NCBI RefSeq assembly: GCF_025024155.1
Contig: NW_026251804.1
Location: 1-64,000, forward strand
Source: Gamsiella multidivaricata
Lineage: Eukaryota > Mortierellomycota > Mortierellomycetes > Mortierellales > Mortierellaceae
DNA length: 64,000 nt
Direction of reading: 5' to 3'
Below are positions 54,243 to 64,000 of the stretch, in pieces. The notes under the pieces are model-generated. The model made no database searches. It worked only from the letters and a program-made list of their open reading frames with translations, and was not told where the DNA came from. The position numbers and the translations under genes were made by a program. Each line of letters opens with the position of its first letter. The first letter of the stretch is position 1.

Positions 54243-54334
54243 CATTTCGGTGGCAAAATGCGAATAGTTTATGTTTGAGAATGGACTAGATACAAAAAGT
54301 TGGGAGAGAGGGGAGGAAAGAGACCTAAATACAT

Positions 54335-56976
54335 CTAATTTGGGCGATCATAACCAGGCTCGCCCATCGTGCTCCGGTAATTATGTTCCTGGTGTGGTGG
54401 GGAACGCGGATAGTGGCTATATCGAATATCATTTGAGCGAGGTTCAGAATGAGGGTCGATCTGTTGTAGGTGAGGCGAAACGCGACGGGGCCCTGGATGG
54501 GTGTATCCACTCGTATCAGGCTTCGGGGTCCCTCTGTTGTGACCGTCCTTCCAATATTCTTCAGAGTATGACTTATAGAAGTGCTGCCCTGTCGACGACT
54601 TTGTGCGTCCATCGTAGTGAGTTGGGGAAGAAGGGCGATGAGAAGGCCGTTGGTGATATGTATCCGAAGCATATTCGCGGTAGGATGATTGTGAATAGCG
54701 GTAGTCGCTGCTGGGATAAGGAGGGCCATTGGGTTGTGGTGGCGGCGGTTGTTGATGCGAAGATTGATAACCAGGCGGTGAACGAGATGCTGCAGGTTGG
54801 AGCGAGCGTTGGTGCTGCAGCATGACCATCTCCCGAAAACTCGTCATTGTCAAAGCTGCCTCTTTCTTCAATCGCATTTCGTCGCTGTCCTCGTCCTCTT
54901 CTACAATCTCGGACCCTCTCTCCCTGTGGCGATCATGGTTCTCGATGCTTCGTTCTGGGCAGCTAGAATAGTCGTTTGATGGTCCGTTTTTGGGTGTAAC
55001 TCCATTCGGAGGTAAGCTGTTGGACGGTGCTACGGGCGAATGTGAAGACGAACGTGCTCGTCGCAGAGGAGTTGCACTTGATCCGGAAAGAGAAGTCGGT
55101 GACGGTACTATATTGGTTTCAACTTCTGATGACTGCGGATGATCCTCATTCAGGGGGCCGGCTGTGTTCTGATGCGCAACTTCGCTGATTCGTCGCGTAA
55201 GACTTCCAGTTGGAGGTGAGCTGGATCCTGTTATCGCGTGTGCGGATCCATTGATAGGAAAGGTCGAAGCAGAGGGTGTCGTAGGCTGAGATAAAGGGGC
55301 TGAAAAAGGCTCATCCCTAGGTGTTCCCAATGGAGTTGTGCTTGCAGATTGGGGTAAAGACTGGGCTTGAGACTGAGATTGCGGGGAGGATGCTTCCTGT
55401 GGGATAAAGAGGATCGTTCCACTATGGGTTGTTCGTTGGTGAGTGATAAGTCTTGCGAGCTGAGTATAGGTTGCTCCACAGCGATTGTGGCGACAAACAT
55501 ATGGCCGCAGATTTTGATCCGTGTGTACGACGCGATGGTGAGATAATGAAGACGACTATTAGAGCGCAAAAAAAAAAAAAGTACTGGATAAATACCACTT
55601 CCAGCTGCATGCAGTATACAGTATAGGCACAAAGCACATACAGTATGGAAAGCCTTTTGACAGTCCTTGTAACCGCAGAGATATGGTGGTTTCCCTGAGT
55701 GGATTCGATAATGCGTCGTGAGGCGCGAGGCAACCGTAAACTCCTTTCCGCATCGAGGCCAGCTACAGCGGAATCTATTTTGGATCGACCAAAAAAGGAA
55801 AGAAGAAGCGGCAATTGCCCAAAAACTAATCAGTAAAGATCTTTCAGTCTCTTAAGAGGTAGTAGAGAGCTCGAGCAAATGTCGGGCATTGATAGTTGCC
55901 AAACGACATGCGTAGCAAACAACATACTTTCCATCCGCGTTCCGCTCAAAGTCGGGGGTCGAGCTGAGTTCCTGATCAGTTGAATCCTCGCCTTGCGAGT
56001 CTCGTGCGGGCGAGTCGCTTTTGGGAGTCGATGGGGTGGTTGGCTTCATTGTCCGCTGCTTATCCTGGCCATCCTTATCCGTCATGACAAACCGGATCTC
56101 GAGTGGCTGGGCGTCATCCTCGGAAAGCCTCGGTGATGGGCGACCGTGCGGCTGCGCGTCATCATCCATGACCATCAATGTTGGACGACCAACCTTCCTG
56201 AGGGACCCATTTTTGGACTCTTGTTGAGCCGAGGGGGTTGGGGAGATAAAGAGGAAGGACGTCTTCCCACTTCTGGAGGCTATTGAGAGACATGTAAAAA
56301 ACCATAAATCTTGACCAAGTTAGGATTGATGACAAACAAACAAGGCAAATGGAATGGATTGATTATAACGTATTGCGCAAGGGAAAGAAGACTGACCTTG
56401 GCTACGCGGCCTTTTCTTGGCAGTGGATGTGGACGACGACAGGCCTTGCGGTACATTATGGTTCTTCTGACCTTGACTGAATGTATCGGTTATTCCCGCC
56501 GCTGCTGCTTGTGCTCCTATCCCTGTTCCTGTCCTTGTTCCTGATGGTCCATTTGACGCTGCTGAATTGTCTGTGGTGAATGTTGCGGGAGCCTTTTCCT
56601 TTGTCACAGCTACTGACTGTACAGGAGCATTGGCGCGAAAGGTATGGGTGCTGTATCCATTACTGATCTCATTGGGTTTGATTTTTGGGTGCGGCGAGTT
56701 GCTGGTGCTACTGCTATTATGTTTGCCTGTATTGGGGTGGTGTGCGGACTGTTCCTCCAGTTGGGCCACGGAAACCGAGTTAGCGTGCTTCCTCGCGGAG
56801 GTACCTCCTGGGCTGCCATTGAGCGGGGTATCGAAGCGGAGGACAGTGGTGGTCGAGACTAGGGCGGTCGGAGGCAGTGGAGACGAGGTCCTGCCTTGGC
56901 CGCGACCGACATGGGTTGATTCTGACAGAGGGGCGACGGATGCCCCTGGGGGATTCAGTATTTGTGACAGATTCAT
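54335..56976 (-). CDS. Three-finger C2H2 zinc-finger protein
   Basis: Exons 56976-56397, 56279-55928, 55774-55642 and 55555-54335 give 761 codons. After a disordered N-terminus with KKRPRSQ (possible nuclear localisation signal) and KVGRP (AT-hook-like), three consecutive C2H2 fingers occupy ~residues 312-400: C-SWPR-C-GKEFTVASRLTT-H-YRI-H, C-GYKD-C-QKAFHTSSSLSH-H-RVV-H and C-RHNR-C-GATYTQLARLIT-H-QRTT-H, with C-x4-C spacing and an HSGKPPY linker like TFIIIA/ZAP-type fingers. The first finger is created by splicing GGAAA|ATTCCGC. The Ser/Pro-rich tail contains an acidic patch (EEDEDSDEMRLKKEAALT) that may be a coiled or interaction segment. Probable DNA-binding regulator; targets unknown. Confidence 0.85.
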
Positions 56977-57043
56977 TGTTGAGTGGAATGATGTAGGTCG
57001 TTGAGGGGGCGATGGGGCCCGAAGAGCTGGATTAGAAGAGTGG

Positions 57044-57149
<106 letters not shown>

Positions 57150-58498
57150 AGGTAAGAAAGGGGGGGAAAGAGGGAAAGAGGGGAGTATAGCTGGCCCGAA
57201 GTGGAGGGAGCGTGGTATGCTATACACTGCAGTTGGCGACGGGGTTTTTTAGGATATGTGCGGTTGTGAGCAAAAAAAGAAAGTGGACAGGACGGAAAAA
57301 GTTGGATGGGGAATGTTTTTTTTCCTTTATTTGTGTGTATGCAGTGAGTGTTGAGTGCTGAGGAAGGACGAGGGGGGAGTACGTATTATTTTATTTTTTG
57401 GTGGCAAAGGATGAGGAAAGAAAGAGGAAAGAGAGAGAGAGAGCGAGAGAGATTGAAAGAAGAAGAAGAATAGGATGACGACGGTGGTGATGGCGATGAT
57501 GGTGATGATGATGATGCGTCTGGAGGATGAGATGCTGCTGCTGTGGAGTGAGGAGTGATGAATGAGTGACAACTGGAAAGAGCTTGAAAGAGCTTGAGTG
57601 GGAAGACTGAGGGCAAGCCAAAAAGGAAAGAGGGATAAAAACTAGCTTATCCTGAAGGGGGGTGCATGTACCCCCACTTTACTCTGGGAACAAAACAGGG
57701 GGAAACGAGTGAGTCGCATTGGTCAAAACAACACAGCGTGTGTCTGTGTGTGTAAATGTCTATGTTCTAGGCTCCTGGGCGCCTCTTCGGGGCATCATCA
57801 TCACTGGCATCATCCCTGGGAGCCGAGCTCAATTGACCGCATGGGTCGTCACCGCCGCACCAAAACTGAAAATTATTGTCATTTCGAATTGTCGGCCAAA
57901 ACAAGTTCACAAACTGATTTTGTCAAGATCCGCTCCTGCGATTGGCTGGCACATCACCCTCCCACACAATCACACCCACTCACAACCCTGCAGACACACC
58001 CACACTCGTGTATACCCACGCGCGACCCACACCCACCCTCGAGTGGCTGCCAATCAGATCAAGATATGGCCACCATAGCCATAGCTCCCCTCTTTCGAAT
58101 ACAAACAGCCCTTTCCAATCATTGGAGCATCAAAATCTTCCAGGCCAAGCGGTGATCAGGCACGACATCATAGCCGAAAGTCGTTCCACGCGATGCTCTC
58201 AATCGCCCTATTTTGCCGTAGACTATCCCCTTTCATTCCGTAGTAAACGACCTGTAACTCTTTGTACTACTTTCAATATTCTCACACTGGTACTTAGTCA
58301 TCAAAACAATCTTTCTCTGACAATCATTCCTCCGTACACACACATCTCCGGCGTGTCCTTTGAGAGATATTTGTCCGTACTCACGAACAATTTTGCTTCA
58401 GGCCAATCATTATCTACCAAGCAAGTTCAGAGGAAATCCAGTATAAAGTTGGAAATACAACCCCGAACTTGATGGCTTTTCTGGTATCACACATCTTT
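57150..58498. other. 1.3-kb region without clear gene
   Basis: GA-rich up to 57460, ATGATG-type repeats to 57530, then a short inverted repeat GGGGGT-GCATGT-ACCCCC at 57658-57675 and a CACACCC-rich stretch at 57960-58040. The longest frame (57942-58472, +) has no ATG at its head and no motif. Likely upstream DNA of the C2H2 gene and the 3' flank of the ABCD4-like gene. Confidence 0.4.
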
Positions 58499-61400
58499 TT
58501 AATAGTCAGTCGTCTGAAGAGGGGTATCATCTTGTGGCAAACTCAAATCCACTTGTGATCCGGAACCCAGACGCGTATTCGAGCCATTGTCGTCCTGATC
58601 ATCGGGGCTGTCCTGATTTTCGCTCTCTTGAATCTGAGAAAACGACCAAACGCCTCGGTTCTCAAGGGAAATCTTCTGTTGGTGGTATTTCTCTAGCTCC
58701 TTGTTATGACACACTGTGATACAGGTGATATTTAGGAGGCGGCATTGTTTAAACATCTCGTGCTCCGAGTCAGTGTCCATAGAGCTAGTAGCCTCGTCCA
58801 AAACTAGTAGCAATGAAGAGAAAAATGACAGCGTTGTCAGCTATTGTGTTCTGTATTCTTTTACTCAGGTCATTGAAAAACTTATCATACTTACTTGCAA
58901 ACATAGGCCGAAGGTAAAAGAGACGTGCAAACGCCATCTTTTGCATTTCACCTGGCGACAGCATTCGGCCCCAGTCCAGCGTGTATGTATAGTCGAAATC
59001 ATCAATCAAATCTACGACGTTCTCAAGACGAGCTAACTTGAGGACCCTAATCACGTCCGCATCCGACATACTCGAGGCGGTCTCGCTGAATGGATACACG
59101 AGCTGCTCGCGGAGGGAGCCATATGTCATGTAAGAGACCTGAGGCAGGAAAATCACTTCCTTGCGGTATCGATGAGGAAGAAGGATTTCGCCTGCCCAAA
59201 CCAAAGCGCAATTGAACCATTCATCCGTCAGTGCTGATAATTAATATCATCTGAGTGTGTATAAGAGGAAATGAAGCTGGCATTTGCACACATACCTCTC
59301 GAGACTGGCCATAATCCACCCATTGCGCGCAAAAGAGATGTCTTTCCAGATCCTAAGGTATTAAGAATAATAAGGAAGTCAGTAAATCCACGTCAATGCA
59401 CATTGTTGGCAGTCTACTCTACCCATCACTTCAACCGCAAAAATGTCATGGCTTACCGTTGGGTCCCACAATCATGGTATTAAGTCCAGCTTCAAATCTG
59501 AAGTTGAAATCTAATAACGGGCACAGAAATTGTCAGTCTAAACTCAACGATACAATAGTGATCACTAAACGCTTCCCTTCCCGAAGCGACATACCAGACA
59601 TGACAAGGTCTCCAGTGGGCGTATTGAAAGCCACATTTCGGAACCGAATGGAGGTATCCATCGACAGGGCCTCCTCGTGTGGAAATTCGATTGCAATGGT
59701 CTCAATCTCCGTGTTAAGTTCATCCAGCGCCTCCATAAGCTGCCCCAGTCGAGACGTGTAGCCTGCGAGGTCGGAAAAGTCCGTGCTACATTGGATAATC
59801 TTGGAGAACAGATATGTCAAGTACATTGAGACGAATGAGGTCTAAAGGGATTGTTCAGATTAGTGATTATTCATTCCAAGGGTAACAAAGGACTGAGTGA
59901 AATGAACCACAGGTCGGCCGATCTTACGTACTCTGCTGATAACAGCCGAAATATCCGAAGGAGGCAAGTGATCATAGCTACCCCAAAAGATGGGAATGGC
60001 GATGATTACGTAGCTTAGGATCGATCCAAAGTATGATACACTTTGCTGCAGGACTATAAGATGGACCCAAGGCAAGAAGAAACAGACAAAACGACGTCAA
60101 CCATTGACTCGAGTCGGATATTTTCGATCCGACCTTTCTCTCCTTCATACGACCTACATTTTAGAGGCAGCTCCTTGTAAATAACGTCCAGCTGTGTTTT
60201 GAGTAAAACCTCAAGCAATTCATCTGCACGGTCTTTTGCTTCGCCCTCTCCACGACTGAAAGTGATCGATTCCGCAAATTGACGGAAACGCATATGCAGA
60301 AATCTAGAAGATATACAAGGTACAAGAGCGAGTTCGTTTAGTGCACGATGCATCAACGAAACAAAGTCCATTCCATCAGGATCGAGCACTCACCTGAAGT
60401 AACCTTCTGCCGATTCTTTATAAAAGACGGCATCGACAATAGGGTTGATTAACAACCGACTGATAATCGTGCTAAGAATGAAATAGCCATAGATGCACAG
60501 TGGTCCGACATATCCCGTCATCTGCCAGCATTTCCAGGTGTAGAACGCGATGAGCAAAGGGATGATAATCAAATCCTCGACCATTTTCCTAATGGACTCT
60601 GATATTTTTTCAATGTCTTGTGTGATACGCTGGTCTCTAAAACCAGGAGTAGGAAGACATATTAGAGTTGCAGAGTGGCAAGTTAAGGCAACGACTTTTC
60701 AGTGTTTTAGTCCACTCACGGATTATCAACCTCTTCGTCGCGCATGAACAAGATTCTGTAAAAGAGCTTTGGTCGGATGTAGATCTGGTGAAAATATAGC
60801 GTCAAAGACCTTCGGCTCTCCAAGGACAACAGACTGCCCAGAAGAAAGATGCCACTTTTGCCCTAGACGCATGAATGCGTGATTAGTGGAGAGTCAGCAC
60901 AATAAACCCTTGGGTCTGTGCGATTGAGCACGAGAGTAGATGGCAGATGGGACATTTGGAACAGGCGGGACGATGGGAAAAGATGGGAGGCGAACTTACA
61001 AATCCCGCTAGAAAAACCGTTGTCAGCGAGGTGAGCAGCAGTTTCCAGAAAGCAGACGAGTCCTTGTCGCCCAGGACTTTGTAGTATCGCGAGGGAATGG
61101 TGCCCACATAATAAACGATACCTTCGTTCACGATGCAGAACAGAGTCATGCTGAGATAAAGCCAGAAGACCTTGGATTGTTTCCCGCAGTGCTTACTAAA
61201 TAGGATCTTTGCAATCTTCCATAGACGCTTGCAGAACAGTGTGTCGATGAGGTATTCGTCCTTTTTCTTTGGGAGGTGGAATCCGGAGATGGTGGGTCCC
61301 GAGTCTCCAGCAGCGGTTCTTGTTCTACATGAAGAGTCAGGATGACTGGAACGGAGGAAGGAGGGCTTGAGGGCCCTGAACCGCTGGGCGATGGACCGGA

Positions 61401-61524
61401 AGAACCCCTTCTTCTGATTCGAAGGGCCGTCGCACATGAATCTGTCCTGGTCTCTGACAGATCCGCTCACGGTGCGATCTTCATCCCTGGTCTCGTCGTC
61501 TTCGGTTGGAATCAAATGGTACAT
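58499..61524 (-). CDS. ABCD4: ABCD4-type half ABC transporter
   Basis: Ten exons (61524-61000, 60862-60720, 60636-60394, 60303-60158, 60053-59932, 59841-59595, 59510-59457, 59352-59296, 59191-58895, 58803-58499) close in frame to 712 codons. The membrane domain follows ABCD4 closely: VGTIPSRYYKVLGDKDSSAF, DNPDQRITQDIEKI, MTGYVGPLCIYGYFILST and FGSILSYVIIAIPIFWGSY. The nucleotide-binding domain shows Walker A GPNGSGKTSLLRAMGGLWPV (split by an intron), Q-loop FLPQVSYMTYGSLREQ, signature LSPGEMQ (degenerate, as in ABCD4), Walker B with ILDEATSS. Human ABCD4 exports cobalamin from lysosomes with LMBRD1. The ~110-residue N-terminal extension with dense charges is unusual. The start is the first ATG in frame after a stop; upstream exons are possible. 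Confidence 0.9.
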
Positions 61525-63308
61525 GAGCTGAGGCAGGGGATGTCCCAAGTGATTAGGAAAGAGAGATGGTAGAGCAGTATTATTTGCCGCCAAATGGATT
61601 CAGGGCGACCTGGAAAGAAGGGTACCCCACATGTATCACACCCAGTCCAAACCAAACAAACGGGACAGAAAAAACAACCTTGAGTCAAACTATCAATTGA
61701 GGCATGGATAGATCTTTTACCACAACGGTGTCCTTGTTACTCACGCCTTGCTGCTGCTGAGTCTGATAAGCGCTTTGGTTGTGTATGCGTACTGGCTAAA
61801 TGAGCGGCACACACGGAGGGGAAGGAGAAATTTAACACCCAACGCGTCTAGGATGCATATCTCCGGCAGGAATCGACGCATGCGACGACTCCGACGATAT
61901 TCACGATATTCTATGTTCTCCACTTGATGAAGCTCCATTCGCCCTGTATTTTTATTAAAACAACATAGCTTCTAGGCCTGTTTGAAAGATGCTCCAGTGA
62001 GTGTCATAACAACCTTCATTCTATCAGGTGTTGTATTTGACTAATACGTTATTCGTGAGAATACTGACTGGCACGTACATTGATAAAAGGGTCACTTTCA
62101 GTCTCTTTGTCCTTCATTGGTCTTCTCCCACATGCATGCATTGAGATGGCACTTGATGGCGTTGAAATCTGCTCCGTGCGCTCACACACTTAAAGTAGTT
62201 CTGACTATGCCTCGAAAACACCCATCGTAACAACCTTGTTTGTACCGATAATGTTCAAAGCACGGAGAGAACTCAGATTGCATCGACAGTGAGCGCCAGT
62301 AAGAGGAACCAATTGCTTGCCAGGGTAGTGTTTGCCGCGTTTAATTGACAACATCGGGCAAGATTTTCGATGCGAAGCTGTTGGCAAAGGCAAAATGAGT
62401 CGTCTCTATAAACTAGCAGGAAAAAGAACGCGCTGTTGAAGATGTTTATCTGTGGATGGCGGGCCTTGGTACAGGTCTTTTTGGTGCCAAAGTTGTAAGG
62501 CTATGAGAAGCTGACCCAACGATACTTTCCTGAAATATAGCTAACCTGAACGAGTGGAAGGGAAGGGGCTATCATTTTTCCCAGGGTCCTGTGAAATCGG
62601 TCCTGCTCCACAATACGCACATGGACAAGGCAGCAAAGCGTCCTGAAAGAGCTGTATCGGATGATCTTTCAAGTGCCATGGTCTGCAGCCTTATGTCTCG
62701 ATTTCTTTCAAGGCGCAATGTCCCCATTTTCTGAGATTCTTATTGCTCTCTCTGTTAGAACGCAACCAGCAGCCATAATGAAAATAAAAGAACGAATTTA
62801 TTTAGTAATGAGTATTACTTTACATATCTCATATGTACTCGTTGTACTTTCGCCGGTTGTCAGTGTCTTCTTTTCATCAGAATTTCGGCAACACTCATTA
62901 AATATCTAAAGCACTTCTCCGTTCATAAGATGTAGGGATTCAGCACCGATTGCAAAATGGCCCATGGAGCACAAAATGTATTCTTAAAATCTGTTGGAAG
63001 TGCTCGCTTGGGCTGAGTTATCCGGTACTCTTAAACAGTGTTGGCTCAGATCGTCTGCGCCCTCTTGAACATCAACATCTTAGATCCAAATACTTATGAA
63101 AATCGGTAGCATAATATACGGCACCATGGACTTTCGCCTAGACGCTCACTCATCGAAACAAAGAGTGATGCTGAGCCGAGGTGAGCTCATGATAGATAAA
63201 GTTAAATGACAACTCCTTATTCTAATGGGTCATGCGCGTAGTTCTTCTTGCTCCCATCATTCTTCTTAGTCGGTGCCCGGTTCCCACTGGGCCAATAGGC
63301 CCCCATGT

Positions 63309-63338
63309 GTCCCTATGAGTCCCTATGAACCCCTATGA
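63309..63338 (+). repeat. Three tandem 10-mers GTCCCTATGA
   Basis: GTCCCTATGA, GTCCCTATGA, ACCCCTATGA in a row, 25 bp before TATATCC. Could be regulatory-site multimers or debris; nothing decides. Confidence 0.5.
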
Positions 63339-63505
63339 ACACCAATTCACTCTATATCCCCATTTCACGTATAAACACCCACTTCTCTCTTTTCTCTATT
63401 CCATTCTTATCAAACTTCTTTCCCGCTTTTCTCATGTTCTTCTACACACATGATAGTACTCTTTTCAGATACGTATTTTCATCTCCACCCTCCTCTATTT
63501 CGCTT

Positions 63506-63793
63506 TCATTTTTCATGCCCTATTGCGCTTTCCAACTTCCATGTCTCACCTTGCACCATATATTCTATACTCTTTCCCCTTGCTGACACGCTTTTACCTT
63601 CTTTTCGCTCAGCTTTGCTTTCTCTATAATCTTTTCGACCTATCGTCTCCAACACAGCTTTACTGTCATCAGCAAACCTCTTCCACTTCTTGCTCTTCTC
63701 TAGGAGGTCCCAATACCCTGTTTGAGCGGCCTCGGCAACATAGAGATCCCAGGAATTTCGGCTTTCAAGTTTCAATCTGTGCATTATATCCAC
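63506..63793 (-). CDS. Doubtful ORF, charged helical protein
   Basis: A 95-codon frame beginning MDIMHRLKLESRNSWDLYVA with YWDLLEKSKKWKRFADDSKA has a charged, helix-compatible composition. No upstream exon or domain found. On the other strand a Ser/Phe/Pro-rich frame covers the same bases and looks less protein-like. Confidence 0.2.
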   Translation of the reverse strand: MDIMHRLKLESRNSWDLYVAEAAQTGYWDLLEKSKKWKRFADDSKAVLETIGRKDYRESKAERKEGKSVSARGKSIEYMVQGETWKLESAIGHEK

Positions 63794-64000
63794 TCCCCAA
63801 AGGGTTTATTAGCCCTAGCAGTACATTTGGGCCGGGAGCACCAAATCCTCGCACTCCTCACTTTCCATACTCCCCTCAGGTCATCGTCTCCTCTGGTCAT
63901 GCCTTCGGGACCGAGGAGCTTCACTTTCTTTTCACACAAAAACAAGAGGATTCTTAATAATGCTTCTGAACCTTTTTTTTTTATCCAGTTGGCCTCTTTT

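Larger units (their letters stand above)
61525..64000. other. 2.5-kb right end without secure gene
   Basis: A 65-codon minus ORF (61741-61938, MELHQVENIEYREYRRSRRM) ends at a good donor (AAGGC|GTGAGT) but no acceptor joins it in frame to the ABCD4 exon, so it may be a 5' leader frame. A minus ORF at 62205-62393 has protein-like composition but no partner. From 62400 to 63300 nothing is seen. The last 500 bp are pyrimidine-rich on the forward strand. Confidence 0.35.

Noticed and set aside
54335..54825. Plus-strand ORF starting at 54271
   Set aside because: Shadow of the C2H2 C-terminal exon on the other strand.
57942..58472. 176-codon plus-strand frame
   Set aside because: It has no ATG at its head, is His/Thr/Pro-rich because of CACACCC repeats and shows no domain.
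61741..61938. First exon of the ABCD4-like gene
   Set aside because: It has a good donor, but every acceptor before 61524 leads to a stop (TGA at about 61603) or the wrong frame, so it was not joined.

Overview
The window is nuclear DNA from a filamentous fungus. Genes carry several short GT-AG introns (about 60-150 nt), poly-A/poly-T tracts are frequent, and protein features (an ABCD4-type transporter, a kinase-like protein with Sel1 repeats, an acyltransferase close in architecture to Mortierella LPAATs) point to an early-diverging lineage, most likely Mortierellomycotina/Mucoromycota. The assignment rests on gene content and recollection of family sequences, not on a search. Coding models below were built by hand: every multi-exon model closes in frame across all its junctions, but none is transcript-verified. 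|| Layout. 0-1.5 kb: a gene running off the left edge, split by a 303-bp hAT-like MITE with near-perfect 8-bp target duplications, followed by a Ty3/Gypsy chromodomain relic with a probable LTR. 1.9-5.9 kb: divergent pair of mitochondrial genes, dihydroorotate dehydrogenase (-) and an ABC1/ADCK-like kinase (+). 6.1-9.1 kb: PYM-like exon-junction factor and a CCCH/Smr RNA-binding protein (both -), divergent from an ASNSD1-like asparagine synthetase-domain protein (9.4-11.9 kb, +). 12-15.1 kb: a G-protein alpha subunit (-) whose start codon lies alone upstream of a ~1-kb intron. 15.2-19.6 kb: gene-poor, low-complexity sequence with one tentative small gene. 19.6-24.6 kb: lysophosphatidate acyltransferase (+) convergent with a peroxisomal acyl-CoA oxidase (-). 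25.8-31 kb: ribosomal protein L12 (uL11), a doubtful ORF, cysteine dioxygenase and a TM2-domain membrane protein. 31.4-38.5 kb: an ELYS-like nucleoporin (-), a TVP38/VTT membrane protein (+) and a protein of four exact 18-residue helical repeats (-). 40-46.5 kb: mitochondrial DnaJ (MDJ1-like), ethanolamine-phosphate cytidylyltransferase and a C2H2 factor (all -). 48.4-51.7 kb: a pseudokinase with an N-terminal helical domain and C-terminal Sel1 repeats. 53.3-57 kb: an ELOF1-like elongation factor (+) convergent with a three-finger C2H2 protein (-) that has a (GA)49 tract in its promoter. 58.5-61.5 kb: an ABCD4-type half transporter (-). 61.6-64 kb: no secure gene. || Themes. There is no operon logic, but lipid metabolism recurs (LPAAT, acyl-CoA oxidase, CTP:phosphoethanolamine cytidylyltransferase), as do mitochondrial functions (DHODH, ADCK, MDJ1) and RNA/nuclear functions (PYM, CCCH-Smr, ELYS, ELOF1). 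The most interesting locus is the pseudokinase at 48.4-51.7 kb, whose order of parts (helical N-terminus, dead kinase) recalls MLKL-type cell-death executioners. The clearest recent genomic event is the MITE insertion at 63-365.
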